A stretch of DNA of 64,000 nucleotides from Seiridium cupressi. Taxonomy: Eukaryota > Ascomycota > Sordariomycetes > Amphisphaeriales > Sporocadaceae. Under the pieces are notes generated by a model. It was not told the DNA's origin. It did not search any database and was given only the letters and a program-made list of their open reading frames with translations. The translations under genes and the position numbers were made by a program. Shown in pieces: positions 22,206-33,939 of the stretch. Location of the stretch: the NCBI GenBank assembly GCA_036674765.1, contig JARVKI010000023.1, positions 372,001-436,000 on the forward strand. The letters are read 5' to 3'. The first letter of the stretch is position 1, and every line of letters starts with the position of its first letter.

Positions 22206-23286
22206 GACGGGAGCCAGAACTCTGGATAGAAATGTCTAATATAGAACTTGATCTATAATTTCTTTGCATCCGTCGAATGAGATTCAACGTATAATGAGGC
22301 ATTTTTAAGGAGGCTCCACTATGCTGATATCACGTGGCACACCAGTAAAGGACAGCTAAAAAAAGAGATAGGAAAAAAAGGTACATATACTCGAGGGTTA
22401 TCCGATGGACTGGCAATTAACCGTATAGGGATTATACTAGTTAGGGCAGTACAAGAGCCCTCTGGCCAATCGGATTTTCACAAAAAAAAAAAAAAAAAAA
22501 ACCCCCATTTTCGGACCGACTCTAAGCTGCCATATTATGCCAAGGCAACTTATCAAATTATAATTAAATACCAAACTTATAATGCTTCAGAATAATGCAA
22601 TTAATTTTTGAATTTTATTTTCGAGGATGAGCATTAGTTAAATGACTTTCCGGGTTGAAACAGTGGCTCCAGCGCCGTTGGTGGCTTGGCAGGTACCCTT
22701 CTCTAATATAATCCTTGTGCGGTTAACTGCCAGTCCATGTGATAGCGTCATGTCGCTATTTACGACCATCTTGTTCTCGTGTAACTATTGAAAGCAAGCG
22801 TTGCCTATTATGACTGTAATCTGGAAGTGGCAATATTATACCTCCCGTGTGCCCGGCTTGGACTTTGATTCCCAATACCATAATCAGTACGATTCAAAGA
22901 CAACAAAATAAGCCTTTTGCAAGAATTAAGGTCCTGCCGAGATTGCTTTCTGTTCGTTCTAGTAAAGTGTTAGTGCAAGCTGCGACAAAAAAAGGATAAA
23001 TAACTGGCAGGACTAGAACTAGAACCACAACAAGAATGCAATAAGCCCGCAAATAGGCGAAAAGAAATAAGCGAGAAGAAATGGGCATGGCTCGGTACGA
23101 TTATTGGAAACATGACTGGTAAGGAAAGTGTTCAATATCAAAAAAAAAAAAAAAAAAAAAAAAAACAAGAATCAAGGGAATTTAGCAAGTGAACTTACAT
23201 TTTGATTAAAACACAGTTATGGCATAGTATTAGCGACATATATATACATATATAATTAAAGTTAAGAATTGGTTCCTTGTGACCTT
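22206..23286. other. AT-rich gene-free stretch with A-runs
   Basis: Low-GC sequence with two long A-runs (22482-22501 and 23141-23165) and a TATATA cluster near 23240. No gene found. It sits upstream of the HET gene and next to a coiled-coil remnant, so decayed transposon or repeat sequence is possible but not shown. Confidence 0.5.
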
Positions 23287-23757
23287 TCATTGCTGCTCGA
23301 GCTTTACCTCAATATTGTCCAGGCGCAGGAGGACGTCCAGGTGTTCTTCTATGGGGTCCGCCAGCTTGCTCTCCAATCGTACCACTCAGTCTTGAAGTTC
23401 CTTGATGATGCTGTCCTTCGTGGCGTCTTGCACCTCCTTGTCTTTTTCCATCAGTTCGAGAAGGATAGCTTTGATTTCCCTAGCAAGTACGTCGGACTGA
23501 GTGTTGGGCTTCCACTATAGTCCACTATGGTGGTCCGATGGCTTTGTCATCGGGAGCTCATCGGGCGACCCTTGAGCTCCCCAATTCATCTTCGATTCAC
23601 ACTTCTCGATCTTCCGTCGTGACACCTGGTAGCGCCTCTGATGCATCCGATTGGACCTATACAATATCCATATCATTATTCTGAAATCAAATTTTGATTT
23701 CAACCACAACGCAACGACAAGGCCTCCGCTGCCATAGGTGATGAGTGGAATAGCCTG
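23287..23757 (-). pseudogene. Membrane-helix plus coiled-coil gene remnant with two stops
   Basis: A single minus-strand frame from about 23757 to the stop at 23287 reads through two in-frame stops, TAG at 23515-23517 and TGA at 23386-23388. The upstream part has a hydrophobic stretch AIPLITYGSGGLVVALWLK, then a basic region. After the TAG comes a long amphipathic segment (EIKAILLELMEKDKEVQD), then after the TGA VVRLESKLADPIEEHLDV, both coiled-coil in pattern. The continuity of a coil across the stop is the argument that this was one protein. Start not found; family not recognised. A chance open stretch cannot be excluded. Confidence 0.45.
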
Positions 23758-25021
23758 GCGATACTAAGCGACCCTTGAGCTCCCGGTGGAATTTGCCAGC
23801 CGAAGATCCTCGGTAGAATCTTATGAGCACCTGAAGGTTACTGGTTTACTAGCGCGAACAGCTCGACATGTTGGTTTATTTTAAGCCAATCCTAGTTCAA
23901 CTGATTCCTCAGGGCGTCCGGTCAACCTCGCTTATCAGCTGGGCTGGGAACGTGGTGATGAGGAAGATACGGTATCATGTTCAAGCCCTTCTACATCCAC
24001 TGAACAAGGTGAGCCCAGCAAGCTCAGTACTGGCGGTAGCTTGGTTGTCAGCGCAGTCTAATTATGCAGGTTATAAGGAGAACACTACCGAAATGACAGC
24101 AATTTGATTATTTTCTATACGCTGCATGCCTTCGATATGAACTTCTTGACTGTGGATAAAGTATCGAGAAGCATGTCCGAGCTGGTTCGGATTTCCAACT
24201 TCCCTCCAAGCAAAAGTCGGTGCCTAACGTTTTCTTGACCCAAATTGATTACCGCCAAGCATTGGTCATTTGGGAATGCAGAAGCGAACCGGGTTGTTTA
24301 AATCCTTTCTCAACGCCCTCGTCCTATTTCGTCACGGCCTAAAACTCCACTTCCTGTTCCGGATTGCTCTGTCGCATGTAAACGTTCGCTTCGATGCAAT
24401 ATTCTTGGAAGCCACGCAAGCCGTCCCCTTTTGTTGGCTCGGATAGTTCTGGATAAAAGGCACTCCCCTGGAAACATGTATGCAGTACGACGCCGTTGGC
24501 GAGTGGTTCGATTACCAAAGAAATGTGTCGTCCGACATGCATGCGCCCAGCCCAGAAAGCCAAATAGTAAGGACCATCTTATGTTTCACGCGACACTGAC
24601 TGGCCAATTCTCACTCCAATTGGTGGGGAATAGATCCCAATGGCTCATAGATGCGTGGTTGAAGAGTATATTTAGTGACTCCTATCGGGTAAAGACACAT
24701 GAAATAGTGGAGAATTACTATAGACACGTGAGGCTGATGCAGGGGAAGGCCTAGATTCATGTCACCATTCCCAACAAAGCTTCATCAGATGATGTTATGA
24801 CGAAGGAGGCTGCTGTAACCCATGCTTAGAGTGCCCGTTTCGGCATACCAGAATCCCACTTCGTGGAATCTTGCAATGGCGGTCAGACGGTCATGGTGTG
24901 AAACCATTGGATCGTGTCCAGCCATGTAAATATTGAAGGGACGCTTCTCCCTCAGTCCGCAGTGTGACTCCACCTCGCCGTGGGAAATGAATAGGACCAT
25001 CCCTCGTTATAGCGTTGTGCG

Positions 25022-25038
25022 ACCATAGTCACTATGGT
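25022..25038. promoter_or_regulatory. 17-nt palindrome upstream of laccase
   Basis: ACCATAGT-C-ACTATGGT, perfect two-fold symmetry, about 415 bp upstream of the laccase ATG. A dimeric regulator site is possible; no known factor is assigned. Confidence 0.4.
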
Positions 25039-25309
25039 ACCGGTCGCTTCAACAGCCAATCACAGGCAACCTTTCCTCGCGCATATGCAGCACCCACAGC
25101 ACTATTGATTTTCGGGTTTTTGCGTGTAGAAATGAACCTGGTCAGAAAAGAGTGTAGACGCAAGCCCTGCAAGTCTGCCAAGTCAAGAGTCACTCCGAGG
25201 TTGAAGATAGGGGTGATAGGACCTGCCTGCTCCGAGGTGTTGACGACGCCTTGTCAATTGAGATAACAGATTATGGACACTTTGTGGAAGGTTCTACTGG
25301 GAAAATTAT

Positions 25310-25317
25310 TATAAAAA
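25310..25317 (+). promoter_or_regulatory. TATA-like box of the laccase
   Basis: TATAAAAA about 135 bp before the laccase start codon on the same strand. Confidence 0.55.
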
Positions 25318-25451
25318 CGAGCATGCCCTCCAGAATTGGTCATGATCGTCTTAAAGGCTATGTTGGATTGCACCACTCTCCGCTGATTGGTCGTATACCA
25401 GGACTGATATGCCATTATAGCTCCAACAGGTTTCACATAAGTCAGTTCAAT

Positions 25452-27367
25452 ATGCCCTCAATCTCGCTCACAGGGATCATTTCCCTTTTCGTACTTCTGG
25501 CTGCTGTTATAGCAGCCCCAGCCAATGAGCAACCCAAGCCTCGCCAATCCGTGAGCTGCAACACTGCGGACAACCGAGCTTGCTGGACTGATGGCTTCGA
25601 CATCAATACTGATTATGAAGAATCGACACCGGAGGGCGTGACTAGGACTTTTGATCTCAAATTTACCGAGGTCGATGACTGGACAGGCCCCGATGGAGTC
25701 GTCAAGGAGAAGGTGATGCTGATCAATAATCAATACCCTGGCCCGGTGCTATACGCTGACTGGGGAGACACCTTGGTTATTAACGTTGCGAATAATATGC
25801 AGACAAACGGGTACGCTTCCAGCAGACTCAAAGGCAGCCGTGCTAACTAAGATCAGAACGTCTATCCATTGGCATGGTCTCCGCCAGCTGCATACCAATA
25901 TCCAGGATGGTGCAAATGGAGTCACTGAGTGCCCACTTGCTCCCGGCCAGACCAAGACTCACACGTTCAGGGCCACACAATATGGTGAGATCCATTTCGT
26001 CGAGCTACCATGCCGCTTAAATGCTGATAACAAGCCAAGGAACTTCTTGGTATCATTCTCACCACTCAGCACAGTATGGCAACGGTGTTTTTGGGTCAAT
26101 CCATATAAACGGGCCCGCCACTGCCGACTATGACATCGACCTCGGCGTTTACCCCATATTTGACTATTATTATCTTACTGCCGACGAGGGCGTAAGACTC
26201 GTTCAGACACAGCCCATTCCTCCCAACAGTGACAATGTGTTCTTCAACGGCACAAACATCAACCCGACCGATCCGTCTCTGGGTGAGTATTCAGTAGTGA
26301 CGCTCACACCGGGAGCCAAACATCGCCTCAGACTCATCAACCCTTCCATCGAGCACAACTACCAAGTGTCTTTGGTGGGACACGAGTTCACAATTATCTC
26401 TACCGACTTGGTACCCGTTGAACCCGTCGTAGCAAGCGATGTTTTCCTGGGCGTTGGACAGAGATACGACATCATCATCGACGCATCCGAGGCCGTCGAT
26501 AACTACTGGTTCAACGTGACCCTATCAGGAACTGGTCTCTGCGGAACTTCGAACAACCCTGCACCAGCCGCCATCTTCCGATACGACGGCGCTGCCGACG
26601 CTCTCCCTACAGACCCTGGGACAGAACCAGCAGACTCTCTTTGCAATGATCGCAACGACTTCGTCCCTATCATAGAACGCACTACCTCTGCTGCGGACAT
26701 CACGCCCGCAGTGCTCTTGAACGACAACCTGCCAGTGACGCTAAGCTTCCCGCCCCTGTCCACCACGGTGACTTGGTTCGTAAACGGCAGCGCGATCGAC
26801 GTGCAGTGGGACCACCCGATTCTCGAGTACGTACTGGAGGGCAACACCTCATACCCACGAAGCGAGAACATCGTCGTCGTTGACCAAGAGGACGTATGGA
26901 CATATTGGATCATCCAGAACCTGTCGCCGATCCCACATCCCATGCATCTCCACGGACACGACTTCCTCGTCCTCGGTCGTTCAGCTCCTCTGGACGTCCC
27001 GTTGTCACTCGCCGAGTTATTGGTCTTGCTCGCGGCTGGCCAGCTAGGTGATCTGACCAATCTTTTCGACGCCTCGGACGTCGCATCTCTGAATTTCGAC
27101 AACCCCACCCGCCGCGATGTCACGATGCTGCCGGGCCTGGGTTATCTGGTGGTCGCTTTCCGGGCCGATAACCCGGGCAACTGGCTTTTCCACTGCCACA
27201 TCGCATGGCATGTCAGCGGTGGACTGAGTGTTGATTTCGTCGAGCGTCGGGATGAGCAAGCTGGATTCATTAGTGCCGATGATCAGTCAGCCTTTGAACA
27301 GACGTGTGCGCAGTGGCAGACTTATTACGATGCTAGCGAGTATCAACAGGAGGATTCGGGGCTGTGA
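25452..27367 (+). CDS. Laccase (ascomycete multicopper oxidase)
   Basis: Three exons: 25452-25810, 25857-25984, 26040-27367. Both introns (46 and 55 nt) restore conserved motifs: NG-TSIHWHG and YG-TSWYHSHHS. Start is the ATG before MPSISLTGIISLFVLLAA, a signal peptide; upstream codons are open but give no signal. All four copper-ligand segments are present: HWHG, WYHSHH, HPMHLHGHDF and HCHIAWHVSGGL. Three cupredoxin domains in order. The protein ends in DSGL, the conserved C-terminal extension of ascomycete laccases that plugs the solvent channel to the trinuclear site. The enzyme oxidises phenols while reducing oxygen to water; roles include lignin or phenolic attack, pigment formation and detoxification. 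Extracellular. The next gene is a convergent sirtuin, unrelated. Confidence 0.95.
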
Positions 27368-27781
27368 GTATTGGTTGCAACATACGATATGCTTTGGTAA
27401 AATCTTCAGCCTCTATCGACGAAATATGCGAGCTTCGTTATGATCATATAATTCATGTGAAAGTTGTTTGTATCGGTAGTTCAAATTTAATCACGTGCAG
27501 TAAAAACAATGGCACATGAATTAAACAATTGAAAATCAGCAAAAAGCTGCCCTAGCTTCATGTCATGGGTAGGGTCCGACCAGAACTGTACAAGTGGGAA
27601 CAGGGTGAGCAGCAGAAAACAAAAGTACAATCGATCAATGAAAAAAGTGCATCAGAAACTATAGTTTTCGAATTACCATGTCGACGAACAACCAAGTCGA
27701 AAAACCAAATCAATGCAATTTATGGGTATATCCACGTAGCTTTCTCCCAAGTACAATCCAGCCGTTCTAACATCGACTTCT
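27368..27781. other. Convergent 3' spacer
   Basis: Between laccase (+) and sirtuin (-). AT-rich near 27450-27540, consistent with terminators on both sides. No gene seen. Confidence 0.5.
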
Positions 27782-29231
27782 CTATAGCACAGATCCATCA
27801 CCCTTGGTATCCCTTGTTTTCTCATCGGGATCTGTCTCCTTTACGACCGGTTGGCTGTAAGAGGCTGGCTCGTGACTCTCTTCCACTTTGGTTCCGTCAT
27901 CCACTTGACCAGACTGTGTGGCACTGGAGGCCTCGGCCTTCGGCCCGGCGTTTGAAGTGCCAGAAGGCTTCTGATGAATATCTTTGTCACTCGATACTGG
28001 AGCACTGAACGTAGAGCTTTTCGAATCTGCTGTCGGCGTATCCGTCGTTTCTCTGCCTTCTTCGCGTTTCTCATCGCTTTTCGTTGCGCCTCTCGCTGCT
28101 TCTTGATTCTCAACCTGTCCCGACTGGTTAGCACCAGTGTCAGATTCAGGTCGTTCAGACAGCTCCAACTTATCCTCCACCTGATCGGCGAGCCGCTCGA
28201 CTTCGTCCTCTTCCCATCCTTCATCGCCCTGAGCTTTGCGCTGCGCAAGTGATTCTTGTACTTGGGCAATTTGCCTTTCAGCTTCTTTCTCTCCAACGAG
28301 ACTTCGCCACATGCTCTCAAGTTCATCTTCCCAACCCAGCTCTTCAGCCAGTTTCCTAACACCAGAATCGCAATCACCTAAGCAGACCACGTCGTCGGAC
28401 CGTGTTCCCATATCTCCCACTCTTTCCTTGTTGAACAGAACTCTAGGAGTACCTTCGATGGCCATCATTGGCAGACTGGCGAAAGGGTGAACGGTCAGAC
28501 TTGTGCCAAGAACGAGCATTAGGTCGGCTGTGCAAGGCACGCTGCGATTGTCGTAGAAAGCTGCAGGCAGCTGCTCCCCAAAAAACACGATGTCGGGCTT
28601 GACCAGACCACCACATCCCTTGATACATCGCGGCGGCTTGCCCTTCTCCACGTGCTCGCGCATCTCCTTGTCCGGGTAAACTACCGTGCACTCGACGCAT
28701 CGTTGCGTCGCGAAACTGCCGTGCGCCTCGACGATGAGGTCGCCAGGCACGCCGGCGGATCGTTCCAGACAGTCAATATTCTGGGTGAACAGCATACGCA
28801 AGAGCTTCTTCTTGGCTAGCAGGGCAATGAAGACGTGTGATATCGTCGGGTGGAATTTGCCGGGGTATAGTTCTTTTGCGAGCACGTAGAAAGGTTCGGG
28901 GTTTGTTTTGAAGTAGTCTATCTCGAAAACGGCTTCGGCGAAGGGTAGATTGAGTCGGGCGAGATTATGGTAGAGACCAGTCTCTGGTGATCGGAAGTCG
29001 GGTACTGTAGTATCACATTCGTCAGTCATCCAAATAGAATGCATTTTGGTAAGGGAGGGAAAGTTGGGAGGACATACTGCCTGCGGCAGTGGAAATGCCT
29101 GCGCCGGTCATGACGACAATCTTTTTAGTTCTGCCCTCTCTGATAAGTTTTGCAACAGACTGGATGTCACGGCTTTCCAGAGTCTGCGTTGGCGCGTCGT
29201 CGTCGACGACAGTACTGTTTTCGTTGCCCAT
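27782..29231 (-). CDS. Hst2-like NAD-dependent protein deacetylase (sirtuin)
   Basis: Two exons, 29231-29078 and 29004-27782, with a 73-nt intron placed within GAGISTAAG-IPDFRSP, which it splits in frame; 458 residues. Start is the first in-frame ATG, giving MGNENSTVV. Sirtuin motifs in order: GAGIS (43-47), PDFRSP, TQNIDCLE, the catalytic histidine in EAHGSF, a zinc site of CVEC and CIKGC spaced 24 residues, and GTSLTVHPFA. The intron position and the pattern match class I sirtuins of the Hst2/SIRT2 type, which deacetylate histone H4 K16 and cytosolic proteins. The last 150 residues are low-complexity and rich in E, S, T, D and K, probably disordered. Nucleus or cytosol. The neighbour laccase is convergent and functionally unrelated. 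Confidence 0.93.
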
Positions 29232-29803
29232 CTTCAAGTATCTGGGCCGGGGTCGCGACCACTTCTGGTGGCGGTCCTTGTGTTTCCGACCTATCGTGGC
29301 GATGTTAGGGGGTGGATGAGAATCGGTATAGAGGAAAAAATCGGTCTCTGTCCTGATATGAACCAAGTCAGAGAGGAGAAATACTGGACTTCTAGGCAGG
29401 CAGTATGAGTATATTGCTCGTTGCCTGCCGTGTGAGTATTAGGTTGCAGGTATTTCTCGATGAGATGATCTGATGCGCAGGACGCGGATGTGACGTTTTT
29501 CGGGCGATGCGGGGGCGGGGCATTGCAAACGGGGCTTAACCTTGATTAGACACCTCTCTACTCGGCCCGGGGCGCCAAGTCGAGGCCTTACAGGTACCCG
29601 CTAACTAGTTCCCCAGGGACCAAAGTTAGAAATCTACCAATACTCCCAGGCAGGATTCAGAGCGAGATGTTTCTTCTGGTTTCTCCATTCCTGGAGTTAC
29701 ATTTTATATATTCGCATAGAGGATAGCATTTTCACCTAATTGGTTAACTTTTCTCTCCATCCCCTGGCGAATATCACTTGCTGAAGTTTGCAGACCAATT
29801 GAC
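29232..29803. other. Intergenic
   Basis: Promoter side of the sirtuin and 3' side of the beta-lactamase-like gene. A GC-rich stretch surrounds 29490-29600, a T/A-rich one 29690-29760. No gene seen. Confidence 0.5.
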
Positions 29804-31027
29804 CTATGCAAACGTTGTCCAGGCGCTCTTTGAGAACTCGACCATGTGAACCAAAGTCTTCTCATCATCAACGGGTATCAACTGCGTTGCAAATAGTGTT
29901 GCAATGCCATGCTCCCGGTTGATGGTCCAAATCAGATTTGGCCAGCCATTCCAGGTCAACGTCCCGGCGGGCAGGTGAGACTCGGCAACTATGCCCTGAG
30001 TCACCAAAGCCCCAGCGCATGTGAAGTTCACTGCTGCTTCCTCTCTATCTGGCTTCAGCCCAATCGCCTTTGCAAAGGTGTCCTCATCGTTGCGGATCTT
30101 TTTGACAGCCGGGCTGCCGACCGCAAAACCCGGCGCGAACAGAAGATCTACGTTTTCCTTCTTGAGGAGCCTCGACTCGGGTGCGAGCAGGTCAGTCAAG
30201 ATGGTCTTTACATCTGAGATGCTACAAGCCAGCCCTTGCAACTCGCCCTCCTCGCAGGCGCTTATGCTGCCATCTTCTTCCCTCTTGACGCACTGCAACA
30301 ATTTGCTTCTAATGTGCTCTTGCGTGAGCGGAAGATAGCTGCTGTGCTGTAAACCTAACTTGTCGAAAACATGCTCCTTCATATACTCGACGAAAGTCTT
30401 CGCACCTGCTGCGCGCTGGATCAGTGGTTGTAGCCAGTGGACGCTGTGCCCATACTCCCAACCCTCCCCGGGTTGACAGAGCAAAGGCGTAGAGAACATC
30501 TTCACGATGTAGGGAGTGCCCTCGGGCCATTCCTGTGGCGGTGTTGCGGTGCGCCAGGCTTCTGTCAAGACATCATCGCCGCTGCCAATCCCACTGGAGT
30601 GCGTGAGCATGTGGCGCAGGGTTATTGACCTGGCTTGTGGCGATAACGTGAACTTCACGTCTGAATCTGGCGACGCAGAGATGATCTCAAGTTTCTCAAG
30701 CTCGGGGAGAAACTTATACACTGATTCATCCAAGCTGAGTATTCCTTTCTCGACAAGCTGCAGTGCAGCCATGTGAGTGAGGAATTTGCCCGCTGAAGCC
30801 ATGAAAATAGTGCTGTCCGGGTCCAATGGGGATGCATCGGGGGCGAGGGATTGATACCCAAATGCGCGGTGATAAATCGTTTCTCCTTAGAACTTTTAAA
30901 ATTGCCTTTATGTAATTCCCCAAGATAGAGCCTTACCTTTGCTGTTGATAACCAGCCCAATGGCACCGAGAAGATTCCGAACATCAAGGTCAGTGGCTTT
31001 TGCCAAGTTGGTTTCGAAGGCTTCCAT
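29804..31027 (-). CDS. Beta-lactamase-like serine hydrolase
   Basis: Two exons, 31027-30937 and 30885-29804; the 51-nt intron joins NSK and GETIYHRAFGYQ in frame; 390 residues. The serine of the SxxK motif is visible in FMASAGKF near residue 65, and LRHMLTHSSGIG follows, typical of class C beta-lactamase, penicillin-binding-protein and LovD-like esterases. The second motif Y-x-N is Y-G-H-S here. No signal peptide: the N-terminus MEAFETNLAKATDL is soluble, so cytosolic. In fungi this family holds transesterases, esterases and many proteins of unknown substrate; it is common near secondary-metabolite genes, but none is evident nearby. Function beyond ester or amide hydrolysis is not inferable. 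Confidence 0.88.
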
Positions 31028-32245
31028 GTCGTAGATTCAGTCAACTACATTCGTCTCACGGATGTTGTACGGGTGAACCAGATTATTATATTCTCCCTTG
31101 GCTAAGAATTAATATAACCCCAAGTTCCAAGCAGTTTTATTCGGCTGCCTGGGCGGTGCCACACGATGGGTCGCGTTTCAGGTGGTGCTTCGATTTGAAA
31201 TAGAAGGAATGCCGTAGGCAGCGAGAATTCTAATACATCATGAGTGTCAAATTCATGTGGAACTTCTGGATCGAGCTATTCTGGTTATTTCTTAACGCCA
31301 AAGGTGAACAGAGGAAAGGAGCAAGATGACGGGGCGGGGTTCAGGCGTACCCCACCGAGTCATATAATTGCCCGTTTCCCATTAGAAGTGGGAGTGTGCA
31401 GTAGCTATGAGAGAATGATTACTTGCAGCAGCATATCACAAGTCTAGGCTAATGAGTTGCAGGCGTTGTCCTCATCTTGATCTAGCAAACCGCGCTGCGT
31501 CGTCTTGTCATTCTCAGCCAGCTAGGAGGTGACAGCTCCTAGGGCCGCAAGCAACAAGAGAATGCACCTCGCCGTCCGCTTCCTGCAGTGAAGGCTGCTT
31601 TTCTGTAAAACACAGCCATTTGAGCACTTGATTTTCCTTGGATCGAAGCTATCATCCACCTCTGTGACTTCAAGCTGGCACTGGATCATAGCTAGTTAAT
31701 TGTGCTTCATGGACAATATTTCCTTCCCCTTCTCTGGCAATACTCCAAACCCTCATGAGACCGTTATCAATGGCACAAGTTTTTTTTTTTTTTTTTAGTT
31801 TTTTTTTCTCCTTACACTCCATCTTGACATCACCCAAACCTCGAAACACCATGGAAGTTTTGGAAAGCAATAACAGGCACAGTATTTGGTAAAGTAACTA
31901 TGAGCATTGACTATCAAGAGGGGCGTTACCAGGGGTTAGTTCATTTCCCCACAAAGCGCTTCGCAAACAGGCTTTCCATTCTCATCCGCTGTGAGACCAT
32001 TCTGGGTTGCTGGGAGAACGCGTTAAATAATCCATTAAATTCAAGCTACATAACTGCTCAAACCCAAGTGTCTGTCAATGATCAATTCTATTTGGGCGAT
32101 GATCGATGTCGAATCAATCTATGCGACGTCGTTACCACCAATATCGTCGACCCTGTTATCATCAATTTGATGAGTCACTGTCTCCCGTGGTTGTAGAAGC
32201 TCGTCACTGAGCATATCCTGCTTGAACCATCTGATGCAGGTCATC
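31028..32245. other. Intergenic with T-run
   Basis: Gene-free stretch between two minus-strand genes; T-run at 31780-31796 followed by a second shorter T-run. Small open frames without recognisable domains. Nothing else seen. Confidence 0.5.
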
Positions 32246-33036
32246 TCAGGGGAGTCTTTCTGCTGTATCGTTGGTGGTCGACACTGTCACGGTAATATGC
32301 CCTACATGCCTGGGAATCTTGAGGTCATAGACTGCAGGGCCGGTTGCGATACGCTGCAAGGACTCACGGAAAGACTTCTCAAGTTGTTGTATGTGCACTG
32401 ATAGAACCACCACACTGGTGTATGCCTCCAAGTCAAGACACATGTCCTTGTCATGAGTTGTGGCATAATAAGCGAGTTCTGCGAACATCGCTTGCCAGGA
32501 AAGGTCATGGTACATCACCAGTCGAAGGCCAGTGAGGTTGGGGCACTTTTCCATCACTGCACACTGCTTCTCGAGACCCCTAAGATGTGTTCCGGGAACA
32601 TGTAGCTCAAGAACTCTAATACAGTTGTGATTTGAGGTGCCTAAATTGAAGAAACGATCTTGCCGGGGATCTTCAGGATGAATGAGATTGACAATGTTCC
32701 TGTTAAATATGAAGTTGATTGCTTCGGCATGTATCTGCTTGTTGGCTAGAAGCAAGTCCTTGGTAGATCCATGAGAGTTCCAAGTATATGGCAGTGGACG
32801 ACGGATGTTATCAGGATCAAGAAAGATGCGTTGGTCGTCAGGTACGATGTATGAATAGACGCGGAGGCGGAGCTCAGCAGGGAGCTCAAAAAAAGGGAAG
32901 TGCTTTTCACTGGGAGGCGTATTGGCATGTCTAAGATCAGTTAGTCCCATGTTCCCCGGAACCAAATGCTGAATACTTGCCTAGAAACCCGCTTTGCCTT
33001 TCGTCTTGTTTTCTTGGGGCCCCGTCGTTTAGCCAT
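32246..33036 (-). CDS. 2EXR/F-box-like protein
   Basis: Two exons, 33036-32981 and 32930-32246, 246 residues. The 50-nt intron has a GC donor (GCAAGT) and a normal CTTAG end; joining gives RKAKRVSR-HANTPPSE in frame. The first exon is a basic lysine/arginine-rich leader (MAKRRGPKKTRRKAKR) like a nuclear localisation signal. Then comes FPFFELPAELRLRVYSYIV, the standard fungal 2EXR/F-box-like opening, and LLLANKQIHAEAINFIFNRN, the second conserved block. Proteins of this kind are numerous in Pezizomycotina; their function is mostly unknown. Without the GC-AG intron the reading would start at a GTG-led extension without the basic leader. A related broken gene lies at the right edge of the window. 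Confidence 0.8.
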
Positions 33037-33939
33037 CGTTCAGAAGTGGATAACGTTGTTCCACCTATGCCGACGTTATTAGACCTCGATATATTCGTTG
33101 GGTGACGAGAGCACGGTGTGGAGGCATAGGATGAAAGTTATACAGGTACGATGCCAGTGGGGTTTAAGTACGTGGTAGTCAGTGTTGAACAGCCTGAGGA
33201 ACTCGGGATCGCGCCCGGAACCTTGATTTTCAGGACTGAGAGTGCATGACACGTCTAAAGCCACCGCCTGGTACACATAATTCATCACAGGCATCAACCT
33301 GCTGAAGTCAGGCCAGCAGAGTAATCGAGGTTACACCTAAACGACTTGCGACATGCATGCTGGTTTTGCCTCATCACTTGAGTGACATCCTAGAGGTCTA
33401 GGTTATTGGCCATTTAAGCGGTTGGCTTGAGGCATCCAAATTCGACTTTCTATCGCGGACGACCGCTAAACAGTCACCAATTCAGCAACCATTAGATGAG
33501 TCCCCGACAATATCAATGTTTTATCTCAAGGATTGACGTTAAGTGTTGACTGGAAGACGCTATCATGACATTGGGCGACAACCGGCATGCCATTGATCAT
33601 AGTTGGTGTCCAATGCCTAAAATGTATTCGAGCATACCGTAACTCCCACTTCATAGCGCTTACTCGGTCGGTAGTGTCGAAGGCACCACACGCAAGCTTG
33701 ATCAGGTGAAGTTGATCACTAAAGAAACCTTTTTGTTTCATCATTTTCTTCTGTTGTTTTTCGCCTAGAATAGTCTCAGGCATGTTCAGTTTCAGTCAGG
33801 TGTCTTCTGAAGAGGAGGACAATATTAAAGAGATAATATTGCTACTTGAAGAAGCACGTAAAAATGAAGTAGCACCAAAGACAGAACAACCTTCGCCAAA
33901 CATATCCTTTTCACCCAATATCGGGAGGTCTTCCGAGCA
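33037..33939. other. Intergenic
   Basis: Minus-strand frames of 72 and 85 codons (33079-33297, 33526-33783) show no recognisable domain. They may be exons of an unrecognised gene or chance. Nothing else seen. Confidence 0.4.

Larger units (their letters stand above)
23758..25451. other. Intergenic upstream of laccase
   Basis: No gene recognised; frames of 60-107 codons exist at 24339-24754 and 24785-25000 without known domains. A perfect 17-nt palindrome lies at 25022-25038 and a TATA-like box at 25310-25317, both upstream of the laccase. Confidence 0.5.

Noticed and set aside
26503..27123. 206-codon frame antisense to the laccase
   Set aside because: Lies fully opposite conserved laccase codons and encodes low-complexity basic sequence; a shadow of the coding strand.
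27841..28377. 178-codon frame in another phase within the sirtuin tail
   Set aside because: Arises from the repetitive charged codons of the sirtuin C-terminus; no independent support.
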